Position numbers and translations under genes: made by a program. Of a DNA stretch of 64,000 nucleotides, positions 51,613 through 59,146 are shown one piece after another. Under the pieces are notes generated by a model. It saw only the letters and a program-made list of their open reading frames with translations, was not told the DNA's origin and made no database searches. The number at the start of each line of letters is the position of its first letter. Position 1 is the first letter of the stretch. The DNA is from CAIWHR01 sp963734085 (GTDB lineage Bacteria > Pseudomonadota > Gammaproteobacteria > Burkholderiales > Casimicrobiaceae). Location: positions 1-64,000 of the forward strand of contig CAVTFT010000006.1 of assembly GCA_963734085.1 (NCBI GenBank). The letters are read 5' to 3'.

Positions 51613-52068
51613 ATGCAAGCGCGTCTTCTGTCTGCGTTGACTGTGATTACCGCGGCGGCGCTGCTGGCGTCGAGCGTCGCGGAAGCGCAATGGGTCCTGG
51701 TCGCGCGGCGCGCCATCGGCCGCGTCGAACAGATGAGCCAGACGCAGCCGTCGACTGGCGTCACGTACGACACGGCGGTCGTGATGCTCGACGCGCCGGC
51801 GGACAAGGTCTACGCAACCGCGGTGCGCCAGATCAAGGCCGCCGAAGGCATCACGGTCACGCGCCAGGACGAAAGCGATCGCCTGATCCAGTTCACGAAC
51901 GGCCAGCAGATCGCCGGTCTCAAGGTTAATGCGCTGGGCGACGACCTGTCGCACATCATGATCTCTTCCGCGCACAGTGGATCGCAGCCCAACGCGGCGA
52001 CCATGATCCAGGGCAACATCCTGCGGATCTGCAAGGAGATGAGTGTCGAGTGCTCGCCGGCGAAATAA
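51613..52068 (+). CDS. hypothetical secreted protein
   Basis: Exported 151-residue protein of unknown function. Signal peptide (MQARLLSALT, Ala/Leu core, cleavage near AEAQ). The mature domain has a mixed alpha/beta pattern: VVMLDAPADKVYATAVRQIKAAEGITVTRQDESDRLIQFTNGQQI reads like a strand-helix-strand of a small BON/DUF3568-like fold. Two Cys near the C-terminus (ICKEMSVEC) may bond. GAGGAG precedes ATG 51613. It follows the RND operon by 38 bases and may be co-transcribed. No firm family. Confidence 0.6.
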   Translation: MQARLLSALTVITAAALLASSVAEAQWVLVARRAIGRVEQMSQTQPSTGVTYDTAVVMLDAPADKVYATAVRQIKAAEGITVTRQDESDRLIQFTNGQQIAGLKVNALGDDLSHIMISSAHSGSQPNAATMIQGNILRICKEMSVECSPAK

Positions 52069-52114
52069 TGCGACGCGACGGCGCGGCGCTAAGCCGCAGG
52101 CGCTTGCGCCGAGC

Positions 52115-52759
52115 TCAGGATTTCGGCAGCTGCTGGACGGAGGCCAAGTCCCGCGCGAGGTCCGCGAGAATCTCCGTGAGCGCCGTGTTGAGGCCGCTCA
52201 CATAGGCGCTCGTCGACGACGACGCGACAGGCACCTCCTTGCGATAGGTCTGCGACCATACCGGCGAGCTCGCGCCGCCGTCGTCGCGCGACAGATAGTA
52301 CGTGACCTCGATGACCGCGGCAGTCTGTTTCGCATCCCGCATGTCGGCGTAGAGCGCGCTGACGAAGCCGTCGAGCACCCAGTCGGCGCTCATCGCGGCG
52401 CCGGGACGCGAGACGCTGGCGAACACCTTCGCCGCTCCGAGCGAGCGCGTCGTCGCATCGGTCAGCATCAGCGCCGGCGGCACGATGAACTCGTGGTAGA
52501 AATCGGATTCGTACTGAAGCTCGGTAGCGCGAACGACGAAATTGCGCGCGCGAAACGGCGCCGCGATCCTGACGGCGCCGACGCGCAGCGATCCGGGCTG
52601 CGGCTTCGCCGCGGCCGGTGGCACGGCCGGGTCGAGGAGATACGTTTCCTTGACCGGCGAGGAACGGGTAAAGCCACAGCCGGCGATGAGCGCGAGCGCA
52701 CCCGACGCGAGCAGCACCGCCACGCGGCGAAAGGGGCTCCGAGGGGCTCCAAGGATCAT
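52115..52759 (-). CDS. ABC-type transport auxiliary lipoprotein (PqiC-like)
   Basis: Outer-membrane-facing lipoprotein of the ABC_trans_aux (PqiC/DUF330) family, 214 residues. Lipobox LIAGC (Cys near residue 28). Seen: YLLDPAVPPAAAKPQPGSLRVGAVRIAAPFRARNFVVR, the YESDFYHEFIVPPALMLTDATTRSL helix-strand, typical for the family. Its ATG overlaps the MCE stop (ATGA), so it is the last gene of the MlaFED-like operon. It probably forms a ring or cap with the MCE subunit at the outer membrane. Confidence 0.87.
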   Translation of the reverse strand: MILGAPRSPFRRVAVLLASGALALIAGCGFTRSSPVKETYLLDPAVPPAAAKPQPGSLRVGAVRIAAPFRARNFVVRATELQYESDFYHEFIVPPALMLTDATTRSLGAAKVFASVSRPGAAMSADWVLDGFVSALYADMRDAKQTAAVIEVTYYLSRDDGGASSPVWSQTYRKEVPVASSSTSAYVSGLNTALTEILADLARDLASVQQLPKS

Positions 52760-53817
52760 GGCTTGCGCTCCAGCGGGGGCGGCGGCCCGCCGAAAAGGAC
52801 GCTCGCCGGATAGCGCTTGGTCTCCTCGGTCAGGTCGCGCAGGTTGTCGGTGATGAGCCGCAGGTTGTCGATCGTCCGTGCGAGGTCTGGCTCACCGGCG
52901 CCGAGAATCCGGTCGAGGCGAGCGAGCGTCCGCGAAAGATTCGCCACGATCTTCGTGAGATTAGGATCGTCGAGGATCACGCGGGCGCGCGCGATCGCCG
53001 CCGCGGCATCGTCGGGCAGCTTCTGCAGCGCCGGATTGGAGAGCGTCTTGTTCAGCTCGGCGTTGCTCCGGCGGAGCTCGGCGAGCAGCGCCACGCCTTC
53101 GTCGGAGAGCTTTTTCGCGTCGATGTGGTCGAGCGTCTTCTCGAGCTTCGCCAGCGTGCGCTCGGTGCGTTCCGAAATCGCCCTGGTGTCGAGCGCCTCG
53201 ATCCGCGCGTTGGTCGTGACGAGCAGCTTGTCGAGGTGTTGCGCCAGGCTGTCGATATCGAGCCTGTGCAGCTTGTCGGCGATGTCGGACACGTCGTTGA
53301 CGATCGACGTCAGCGTCGACGGCGTGCTCGGAATGTAGATGTTGTCGGGGACCCAGTCGATCGGCAGCACCGGCGGCGGCGGGTCGACGTAATCGATCTC
53401 GAGGTAGCTCGTGCCGGTGATCCCCTGCGGCGCGAGGCGCATCCGCAGTCCGCGCGCCACTTCCTGCGCCGCGCTCTCCGGCTGCGTCAGGTCGCCCGCA
53501 CCCGCGCGGCCGCCGATCAGCCGCGGCTCGATCTCCGCCTCGACCAGCACGTAGCGGGCACGCAGCGACATCGGCTGGTCGAGCTGGTACTTGTTGTAGG
53601 TGAAGCCGATGCTCTTCACCTCGCCGATGGCAACGCCGCGGTACTTGAGCTTCGAGCCGATGTCGAGTCCCTGCACCGATTCGTTGAAATAGGATTCGAC
53701 GATGATCTTCTTGATGAACCACCGGCCGGAGCCGATCACGACGAGGAGAACGACGCCGCAGGCGATCGCCCCGAGCACGAACAGGCCGAGCTTGAAATAG
53801 TTGGCTTTGAGGCTCAT
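52756..53817 (-). CDS. MCE-domain protein (MlaD/PqiB-like)
   Basis: Membrane-anchored MCE protein of 353 residues. One TM helix (LGLFVLGAIACGVVLLVVIG), then one MCE domain at about residues 40-150 (VESYFNESVQGLDIGSKLKYRGVAIGEVKSI; QGITGTSYLEIDYVDPPPP). After it come long helices with heptad-like Leu/Ala/Asp pattern (RTLAKLEKTLDHIDAKKLSDEGVALLAELRRS, split here), fitting a needle-like coiled-coil. The start ATG 53817 has no strong ribosome site; it follows the ATPase stop by 10 bases, so coupled translation is likely. It carries lipids between membranes in known homologues. Confidence 0.9.
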   Translation of the reverse strand: MSLKANYFKLGLFVLGAIACGVVLLVVIGSGRWFIKKIIVESYFNESVQGLDIGSKLKYRGVAIGEVKSIGFTYNKYQLDQPMSLRARYVLVEAEIEPRLIGGRAGAGDLTQPESAAQEVARGLRMRLAPQGITGTSYLEIDYVDPPPPVLPIDWVPDNIYIPSTPSTLTSIVNDVSDIADKLHRLDIDSLAQHLDKLLVTTNARIEALDTRAISERTERTLAKLEKTLDHIDAKKLSDEGVALLAELRRSNAELNKTLSNPALQKLPDDAAAAIARARVILDDPNLTKIVANLSRTLARLDRILGAGEPDLARTIDNLRLITDNLRDLTEETKRYPASVLFGGPPPPLERKP

Positions 53818-53827
53818 CGGGGAGGCT

Positions 53828-54598
53828 TCAGGCGGTTGCGGATTCGGCCTCGCGGTGGAAGAAGGCGCGCACGCGCGGGTCGGTGGTCTCGTCACGAATG
53901 CGGCGGGGGTCGCCCTCCGCGACGATGCCCTTCGCTTCGCGATCGAGGAGGACCACGCGGTCCATCGCGACGAAAATGCTGCCGAGGTCGTGCGTCACGA
54001 CGACGAACGTGACCCCGAGGTTGTCGGAGAGCCTGCGGATCGTCGCGTCGAGCGAAGCCGCCGTGATCGGGTCGAGTCCGGACGACGGCTCGTCGAGGAA
54101 CAGGATAGACGGATCGAGCGCCATCGCGCGCGCGATGCCGGCGCGCTTCTGCATCCCGCCCGAGAGCTCGGCGGGAAGGTGTCCGGTGAATGCTTCGAGT
54201 CCGACCAGCTCGAGCTTCATCCGCGCGACGAGGTCGATCGCATCGTCGGGTAGGTCCGTGTAGACCTCGAGCGGCAGGCGCACGTTCTCGAGCAGCGTCA
54301 TCGAACCGAACAGCGCTCCGGATTGGTACATCACGCCGAACCGGCGCTGGATCTGCTCGAGCGTCGGCTCGTCGGCCGTCACGATGTCGTCATCGCCGAT
54401 GTAGACGTGCCCCGAGATCGGCGGATTGAGCCCGATCATGTGCTTCATCAGCGTGCTCTTGCCGGCGCCCGAGCCGCCGAGGATGCCGAACACTTCGCCC
54501 GCGTGAATCCCGAAGTTGATGTGCTCCAGGATCGCGACGTCGCCGTAGCCGGCCGCCACGTCGACAACACGAATGATCGGTTCGTCGCCCTCGTCCAT
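53828..54598 (-). CDS. MlaF-like ABC ATPase
   Basis: Cytoplasmic ABC ATPase of 256 residues, MlaF/YrbF type. Walker A GGSGAGKSTLMKHM (about 41-54), Q-loop MYQSGALFGSM (typical for MlaF), signature ELSGGMQKRAGIARA, Walker B ILFLDEPSSGLDP, and H-loop VVVTHDLGS. It begins directly after the permease stop (2-base gap) and is transcribed with the STAS-permease, MCE and auxiliary lipoprotein genes. It energises phospholipid movement in homologues. Confidence 0.93.
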   Translation of the reverse strand: MDEGDEPIIRVVDVAAGYGDVAILEHINFGIHAGEVFGILGGSGAGKSTLMKHMIGLNPPISGHVYIGDDDIVTADEPTLEQIQRRFGVMYQSGALFGSMTLLENVRLPLEVYTDLPDDAIDLVARMKLELVGLEAFTGHLPAELSGGMQKRAGIARAMALDPSILFLDEPSSGLDPITAASLDATIRRLSDNLGVTFVVVTHDLGSIFVAMDRVVLLDREAKGIVAEGDPRRIRDETTDPRVRAFFHREAESATA

Positions 54599-54600
54599 CG

Positions 54601-55713
54601 TCAGATATTGAGCAGATAGTAGGCGACCGCGAACAGACCGTCGACGATCACGAGGAGGATGATCCCGGAGACGACGGCGCGCGTCGCCGAGTCGCCGACC
54701 GCCGACGCGCCGGCCGCCGTCTCCAGGCCGCGCATGCAGCCGATGCCGGCGACGAGCATCGCAAACACGAAGGACTTGACGAATCCGGCCAAAAAATCGG
54801 TCAGCGTGACGGCGCTGTCGACTTCCTTCAGGAACGTGACGATCGGGATCGAGAACGACCGCATCGTCAGCGCGCCGCCGATCAGGCCGACGAGGTCGGA
54901 GAACAACACGAGCAATGGCGTCATCAGCACCGTGGCGATGATCCGCGGCGTGACCAGAAAGCGGACGGGATTCAAGCCCATCGTCGTCATCGCGTCGACT
55001 TCCTGGTTGACCTTCATCGTGCCGATCTCCGCGGCGAACGCGGCGCCGGAGCGCCCGGCGAGCAGGATCGCCGTCATCAGCGGGCCCAGCTCGCGCAGCA
55101 TCGACAAGCCGATCAGATCGGCGACGAAGATCTCCGCGCCGAAACGCTTCATCGGCACCGCCGACTGGAAGGCGAGGATCAGGCCCAGCAGGAACGAAAT
55201 CAGCCCGACGATCGGCAGCGCGTCGGCGCCGGCGCGCTCGCAGATCCGCCAGACGTCCTTCCAGCGGACGCTCGCCGGGTGCGTTGCGGCATGCACGAGC
55301 GCCGCCGTCGTCTCGCCGATGAACTCGATCTGGCTCCGCATGTCGCGCCAGACGCCGTAGGCCGCGGCGCCGATCTCCTCGATCAGCGGACGGCGCGGAG
55401 GTTCGGGGTCGAGATCGTGCTCGAGGCGCTTCGGGTCGAACTGCCGGAGCAGCACCTCGATGCCGGGCTTGAGGTTTGCGACCTCGATCTTGCCTGCGCG
55501 CGGCTGCCGCAGCAGGTCGACGAAGAGCGCCACACCTGCGCCGTCGCAGTAATCGACGCCGGACGCGTCCACGACGATCGGCTTGTCCGGTGCTTCGGCG
55601 GCGGCGCGGCGCGCGCTGTCCCACACTGCGGGAATCGTCGTCGCGTCGAGACGCCCCGTCACCGCGAGAACGCGGCGGCCGTCGGGTTGATCCGTGATCG
55701 CGAGCGCCGCCAT
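54601..55713 (-). CDS. MlaE-like permease with N-terminal STAS domain
   Basis: Inner-membrane permease of the MlaE family, 370 residues, with a STAS domain (residues 1-100; VVDASGVDYCDGAGVALFVDLLRQPRAGK) fused in front. This combines the roles of MlaB and MlaE in one chain, a form seen in many proteobacteria. The permease has five to six helices with the signature GLSMLRELGPLMTAILLAGRSGAAFAAEIGTMKVNQEVDAM (split). It is the second gene of a five-gene unit beginning with the 55739 gene. No MlaC-type soluble carrier or MlaA is present nearby. Confidence 0.92.
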   Translation of the reverse strand: MAALAITDQPDGRRVLAVTGRLDATTIPAVWDSARRAAAEAPDKPIVVDASGVDYCDGAGVALFVDLLRQPRAGKIEVANLKPGIEVLLRQFDPKRLEHDLDPEPPRRPLIEEIGAAAYGVWRDMRSQIEFIGETTAALVHAATHPASVRWKDVWRICERAGADALPIVGLISFLLGLILAFQSAVPMKRFGAEIFVADLIGLSMLRELGPLMTAILLAGRSGAAFAAEIGTMKVNQEVDAMTTMGLNPVRFLVTPRIIATVLMTPLLVLFSDLVGLIGGALTMRSFSIPIVTFLKEVDSAVTLTDFLAGFVKSFVFAMLVAGIGCMRGLETAAGASAVGDSATRAVVSGIILLVIVDGLFAVAYYLLNI

Positions 55714-55738
55714 GCCGGTGCCTTGCCCCGCGCGGCGA

Positions 55739-56251
55739 CTACTCGAGGAGCTCGACGCTGTTGCCCGAAACGCGCACGCGGTCGCCTTCGATGACGTACG
55801 GCTCGTAGCTCAACGTCGCCACCCGCGTCTGGCCGTTGTCGAGCTTGACCGTCACTTCCCAGCGCGGCTGCTCGTAGCTGTTGGGCTTCTTCCGGTACGA
55901 CGCGCCGCCGGCGGAACCGATGATCACGAGCCCCTGGTTGGACATGCCCGGCCCGAACTGAAAGCTCGTCATCCCGCTCGGCTGCGAGCCGATGTCGGGA
56001 GTGCCACCGACGCCGACGCCCGCACCGAGCGGCGTCCACGATTGCTTTGACGTCGTTTGCCGGATCGACACCACCTTGCCGCACTGCCCGCATTCGGAAG
56101 GCGCGGGCGCGGCCGTCTGCGGCCCGGGTTCGCTCGCCGTGACCGGCGGCGGCGCGGGTGGGGGCGGCTGTGCGCTCGCGGCCGCGGCGAACATCAGTGC
56201 GATGACAGTAGCCGGTCCGACTCCCCACCGCACGACTGCGCCAGCGACCAT
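55739..56251 (-). CDS. hypothetical secreted protein with CxxC
   Basis: Exported 170-residue protein. Signal peptide with cleavage near ASAQ, then a Pro-rich linker (PPPPAPPPVTAS), a CGQCGKVVSIRQTT motif and a C-terminal VTVKLDNGQTRVATLSYEPYVIEGDRVRVSG. The CGxCG plus Gly segment plus GDRVRV is the layout of uncharacterised SlyB/Pcp-like envelope proteins, which usually also have a glycine-zipper; here the middle is Gly rich (GAGVGVGGTPDIG). It starts 3 bases after the stop of the SBP gene at 56256 and its end is 25 bases before the permease start. A role in the lipid transporter is not shown. Confidence 0.65.
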   Translation of the reverse strand: MVAGAVVRWGVGPATVIALMFAAAASAQPPPPAPPPVTASEPGPQTAAPAPSECGQCGKVVSIRQTTSKQSWTPLGAGVGVGGTPDIGSQPSGMTSFQFGPGMSNQGLVIIGSAGGASYRKKPNSYEQPRWEVTVKLDNGQTRVATLSYEPYVIEGDRVRVSGNSVELLE

Positions 56252-56255
56252 CGCG

Positions 56256-57119
56256 TCACTCCGGCAATGTGTTCAGGTAGAACATCGCGTGAAGCAGCGT
56301 CCCGGGCCTGCCGAGACCACCGAGCCAGCGCTGGAAAATGGGGTCGATGTCGCCGCTGCGATAGAGGTCGGCCAGCGTGCGGTTCACCGCGAGGCGGAAG
56401 TCAGGGTCGCCGCGCCGCAGGACGAGCGCGTAGGGCTCGTAGGAAAAATCGCTGGCCACGAACGTGAAGCTCTCTGGAAATTGCGCGCGGATCCGCAGCT
56501 CCGCGAGCACGATCCGGTCGCCAGCGTAACCGTCGACCTTGCCTTGCGTGAGAAGCGCCATCCCCTCGGCACCGTTCTTCACGTGCACGAGCACGGCCGG
56601 CGCGTCGAGCGCGGCGAGCGCGCGCGTCAACGCCGGCTCCGTCGTCGTGTCGGCGATCACCGCAATCCGCTTGCCCTTGAGGTCGTCCATCCGGGCGAGC
56701 TTCGATTTGGTGCGCACGAGGACGCTGCCGCCGTCGACGAAAATCGGCAGGCTGAAATCGACGACCTGCATCCGCGACAGCGTCATCGTCGTCGTGCCGC
56801 AGACGGCGTCGACCTTGCCGCTCGCGACCGCGTCGAGGCGCGTCGATGCGTTGACCGGGAGCCACACGACCTTGAGCTCCTTCAACGCAAGCGCCTTCTG
56901 GATGGCGAGAGCGACCTTGGTGCAGAGCTCGACGCTGTAGCCGCGGACGCGGCCCTTGCGGTCCTTGAACGAAAACGGCGCCGCACCGTCGCGATAGCCG
57001 AAGGTGATCGCGCCGGTCTCCTTGATCCGGTCGAGGGTCGCCGGTACGGCGGATGCCGGAGTTGCGACGATGGCGCCGGCCACTGCCAGCGCGACGACGA
57101 AAAAGAACGTGCGGCGCAT
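56256..57119 (-). CDS. periplasmic solute-binding protein (amino-acid type)
   Basis: Exported substrate-binding protein of the SBP_bac_3 family, 287 residues. Signal peptide (MRRTFFFVVALAVAGAIVATPASA). Family features: LDRIKETGAITFGYRDGAAPFSF, GRVRGYSVELCTKVALAIQKAL, and the ligand loop DAVASGKVDAVCGTTTMTLSRMQVVDFSLP. Two Cys (VELC, DAVC) are paired as in glutamate/aspartate-type binding proteins. Start ATG 57119 lacks a good ribosome site. It has no adjacent ABC permease or ATPase. It is divergent from a related protein at 57316, about 200 bases away. Confidence 0.88.
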   Translation of the reverse strand: MRRTFFFVVALAVAGAIVATPASAVPATLDRIKETGAITFGYRDGAAPFSFKDRKGRVRGYSVELCTKVALAIQKALALKELKVVWLPVNASTRLDAVASGKVDAVCGTTTMTLSRMQVVDFSLPIFVDGGSVLVRTKSKLARMDDLKGKRIAVIADTTTEPALTRALAALDAPAVLVHVKNGAEGMALLTQGKVDGYAGDRIVLAELRIRAQFPESFTFVASDFSYEPYALVLRRGDPDFRLAVNRTLADLYRSGDIDPIFQRWLGGLGRPGTLLHAMFYLNTLPE

Positions 57120-57202
57120 TTGCGAGTCGACCCAGGAGAAACCGGCGCCGAGTGTAGCATGCCGGCCCAGCGCCGCGGGACGCAGCCCTCTCGCGTTCAC
57201 GC

Positions 57203-57208
57203 TATAAT
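57203..57208 (+). promoter_or_regulatory. possible -10 element (TATAAT)
   Basis: A perfect TATAAT, 108 bases upstream of GTG 57316, in the divergent gap between the two solute-binding protein genes. The -35 position (ACGCAG) is poor, so it may depend on an activator. Confidence 0.4.
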
Positions 57209-57315
57209 TCGCAGCCACGCCCACGATGGCGTTCCACGTTGCAACTTGCGCGCGGTACAGTCAGCGCATCGGCCCTGCCCGACGCCGTTCCCGCCGTTAC
57301 TCGAAGGAGATCTCC

Positions 57316-58233
57316 GTGAATCGCGTCGCATCGATGTCGCTCGCCCTCGTTCTCGCCGTCATCGCGCTGGCCGGCGGCCCCGCGCTCGGCCAGAGCGCAA
57401 CCGAACCCGCAAAAGGGAAGTCGTCACGGGCAGCAGCGACGGCGCCCGACACGCTGGCGAAGATCAAGGCCGCAAAGCAGATCAACGTCGCGTTCTCCGG
57501 CGACTCGCTGCCGTTCTCGTTCGTCGGCAAGGACAACAAGCCCGCCGGCTATTCGATCGACCTGTGCCGGCGAGTCATCGCGCAGATCGGGCGTACCGTC
57601 GGCATCCCCGATCTCAAGGTCAACTGGCTCGTCGGCACCGTCTCCGAGAGGCTCGCCATGGTCGCGTCCGGCAAGGCCGATCTCGATTGCGCGAACACCA
57701 CGGCAACGGCGACGCGAATGGAGAGCGTCGATTTTTCGTCGCTCGTGTTCATCGATGGCGGAGGCTTCCTGGTCAGGGCCGGAGCGAAGGTCGACAAGGT
57801 TCCCGACCTCGCCGGCAAGAAGATCGGGGTGATCGCAGGAACGACGACCGAGACCCGTCTCGACACGATGCTGCGCCAGCGGCTGATCAACGCGAACGTG
57901 ACGAAGGTGCGCGATGGCAATGAAGGCGTGGCGATGCTCGAATCGGGATCGCTCGACGCGTTCGCGAGCGACAAGGTGAAGCTGATCGGCCTCGCGGTGC
58001 AGGCGAAGGATCCTGCTCAACTGGTGCTCTTGGCCGAGGACCTGTCGATCGAGCCCATTGCCTTCGCGCTGCCGCGCAACGACTCCGCTTTCCGCCTCGA
58101 GGTCAACAAGGCGCTGACCCAGGTCTACGTCGGCGGTGACCTCGAGGCCATCTTCGCCCAATGGCTGGGTAAGATCGGCCGCCCGTCGGGCCTGCTCGCG
58201 GCGATGTATCTTCTCAATGCCCTTCCCAATTGA
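57316..58233 (+). CDS. periplasmic solute-binding protein (amino-acid type)
   Basis: Second SBP_bac_3 protein, 305 residues, clearly related to the one at 56256 (AAKQINVAFSGDSLPFSFVGK; GYSIDLCRRVI; KADLDCANTTATATRMESVDFS; ending AMYLLNALPN against AMFYLNTLPE). It has the same two-Cys pattern. The GTG at 57316 is chosen as start because AAGGAG lies seven bases upstream and a signal peptide follows (SMSLALVLAVIALAGG). The two copies face away from each other, like a duplication. No transporter partner is nearby, so it may serve a distant permease or act as a sensor. Confidence 0.9.
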   Translation: MNRVASMSLALVLAVIALAGGPALGQSATEPAKGKSSRAAATAPDTLAKIKAAKQINVAFSGDSLPFSFVGKDNKPAGYSIDLCRRVIAQIGRTVGIPDLKVNWLVGTVSERLAMVASGKADLDCANTTATATRMESVDFSSLVFIDGGGFLVRAGAKVDKVPDLAGKKIGVIAGTTTETRLDTMLRQRLINANVTKVRDGNEGVAMLESGSLDAFASDKVKLIGLAVQAKDPAQLVLLAEDLSIEPIAFALPRNDSAFRLEVNKALTQVYVGGDLEAIFAQWLGKIGRPSGLLAAMYLLNALPN

Positions 58234-58291
58234 CCCCCGGCCGCGGGAACCCGCCGGCGGCGGCCGCAATCGAACACTGGTCTGTCGGGAC

Positions 58292-58297
58292 TATAAT
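58292..58297 (+). promoter_or_regulatory. possible promoter of SYLF gene
   Basis: TATAAT at 58292-58297 with a partial -35 match TCGAAC at 58270-58275 (16-base spacer), 91 bases upstream of the SYLF ATG at 58388. Confidence 0.4.
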
Positions 58298-58387
58298 CGC
58301 CATGGCATCGCCGGATGGGCGCTGGTCTTTGCGCCCGCCGAAAACCCGTTAATCACGCGATCGGATCGCGTCAAGGAGAACGTAATC

Positions 58388-59065
58388 ATGAAAAAACTAA
58401 TCCGCCAGACCGGGATCACCCTGCTCGTCGCCGCGTCGGCGGCGTTGGTCGCCCCTGCGGCCATCGCCCAGTCCGAGCAGCAACAGCTCGTCAACAGTGC
58501 CGAGACGACGCTGTCGAATTTCCTGCGCGACCCGCAGATGACGTGGCTGCAGAAGAACATAGGCCACGCCAAGGGTGTGCTGATCGCACCTGAAGTGGTG
58601 AAGGCGGGATTCATCTTCGGCGGATCCGGCGGACGCGGTGTGCTGCTGGGGCGTGGTCCCGACGGCAAATGGCATGGTCCGGTGTTCTACACGCTGGCTA
58701 CGGCAAGCGTCGGCTTCCAGGCCGGGATCCAGGCGTCCGAGAACATCACGCTCGTGATGACTGAAAAAGGCCTCAACACGCTGCTCGCACCGTCGGTGAA
58801 GCTCGGTGCCGACGCGAGCGTGGCCGCGGGTCCGGTCGGCGCCGGCGCTGCCGGCGACGTCACGACCGACTTCGTCGCGTTTGCGCGCGCGAAGGGCGTG
58901 TATGGCGGCCTCAATCTCGACGGCACCGTCATCACGGCCAACAACGACTGGAACAAGGACTATTACGGGAAGAGCGTCCTCGCACCCGATATCCTGGTGC
59001 GCGCCAACGTCCACAACAAGGGCGCCGACAAGTTGCTGGGAGAAGTCACGCGAGCCGCGAAGTAG
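58388..59065 (+). CDS. SYLF/YSC84-domain secreted protein
   Basis: Exported 225-residue SYLF-family protein. Signal peptide (MKKLIRQTGITLLVAASAAL, cleavage near AIAQ). SYLF features: helix SAETTLSNFLRD, NIGHAKGVLIAPEVVKAGFIFGGSGGRGVLLGR, GPVFYTLATASVGFQAGIQASENITLVMTEKGLNTLL, and ending FARAKGVYGGLNLDGTVITANNDWNKDYYGK. This is the fuller bacterial form, with the DWNKDYYG motif; the protein at 4749 is a shorter, divergent one. CAAGGAG precedes ATG 58388. It is followed by a strong terminator. A role in lipid or membrane stability is inferred for the family only. Confidence 0.9.
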   Translation: MKKLIRQTGITLLVAASAALVAPAAIAQSEQQQLVNSAETTLSNFLRDPQMTWLQKNIGHAKGVLIAPEVVKAGFIFGGSGGRGVLLGRGPDGKWHGPVFYTLATASVGFQAGIQASENITLVMTEKGLNTLLAPSVKLGADASVAAGPVGAGAAGDVTTDFVAFARAKGVYGGLNLDGTVITANNDWNKDYYGKSVLAPDILVRANVHNKGADKLLGEVTRAAK

Positions 59066-59089
59066 CTTTCGGAGCGCCGGTTTCACCCC

Positions 59090-59120
59090 CGAGGGCCCCG
59101 CGCGGGCCCTCGCGTTTTTT
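59090..59120 (+). terminator. rho-independent terminator
   Basis: A perfect 9-bp stem, CGAGGGCCC (59090-59098) with GGGCCCTCG (59104-59112), a 5-base loop and six T (59115-59120) closely after. It ends the SYLF transcript and separates it from the XdhC gene. Confidence 0.9.
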
Positions 59121-59146
59121 GGCAGGGGTTGTGCTATCGTCAAGCG

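Noticed and set aside
52099..52120. Hairpin in the convergent gap after the 51613 gene (AGGCGC and GCGCC)
   Set aside because: No T-run follows on either strand; GC-rich palindromes are common by chance here.
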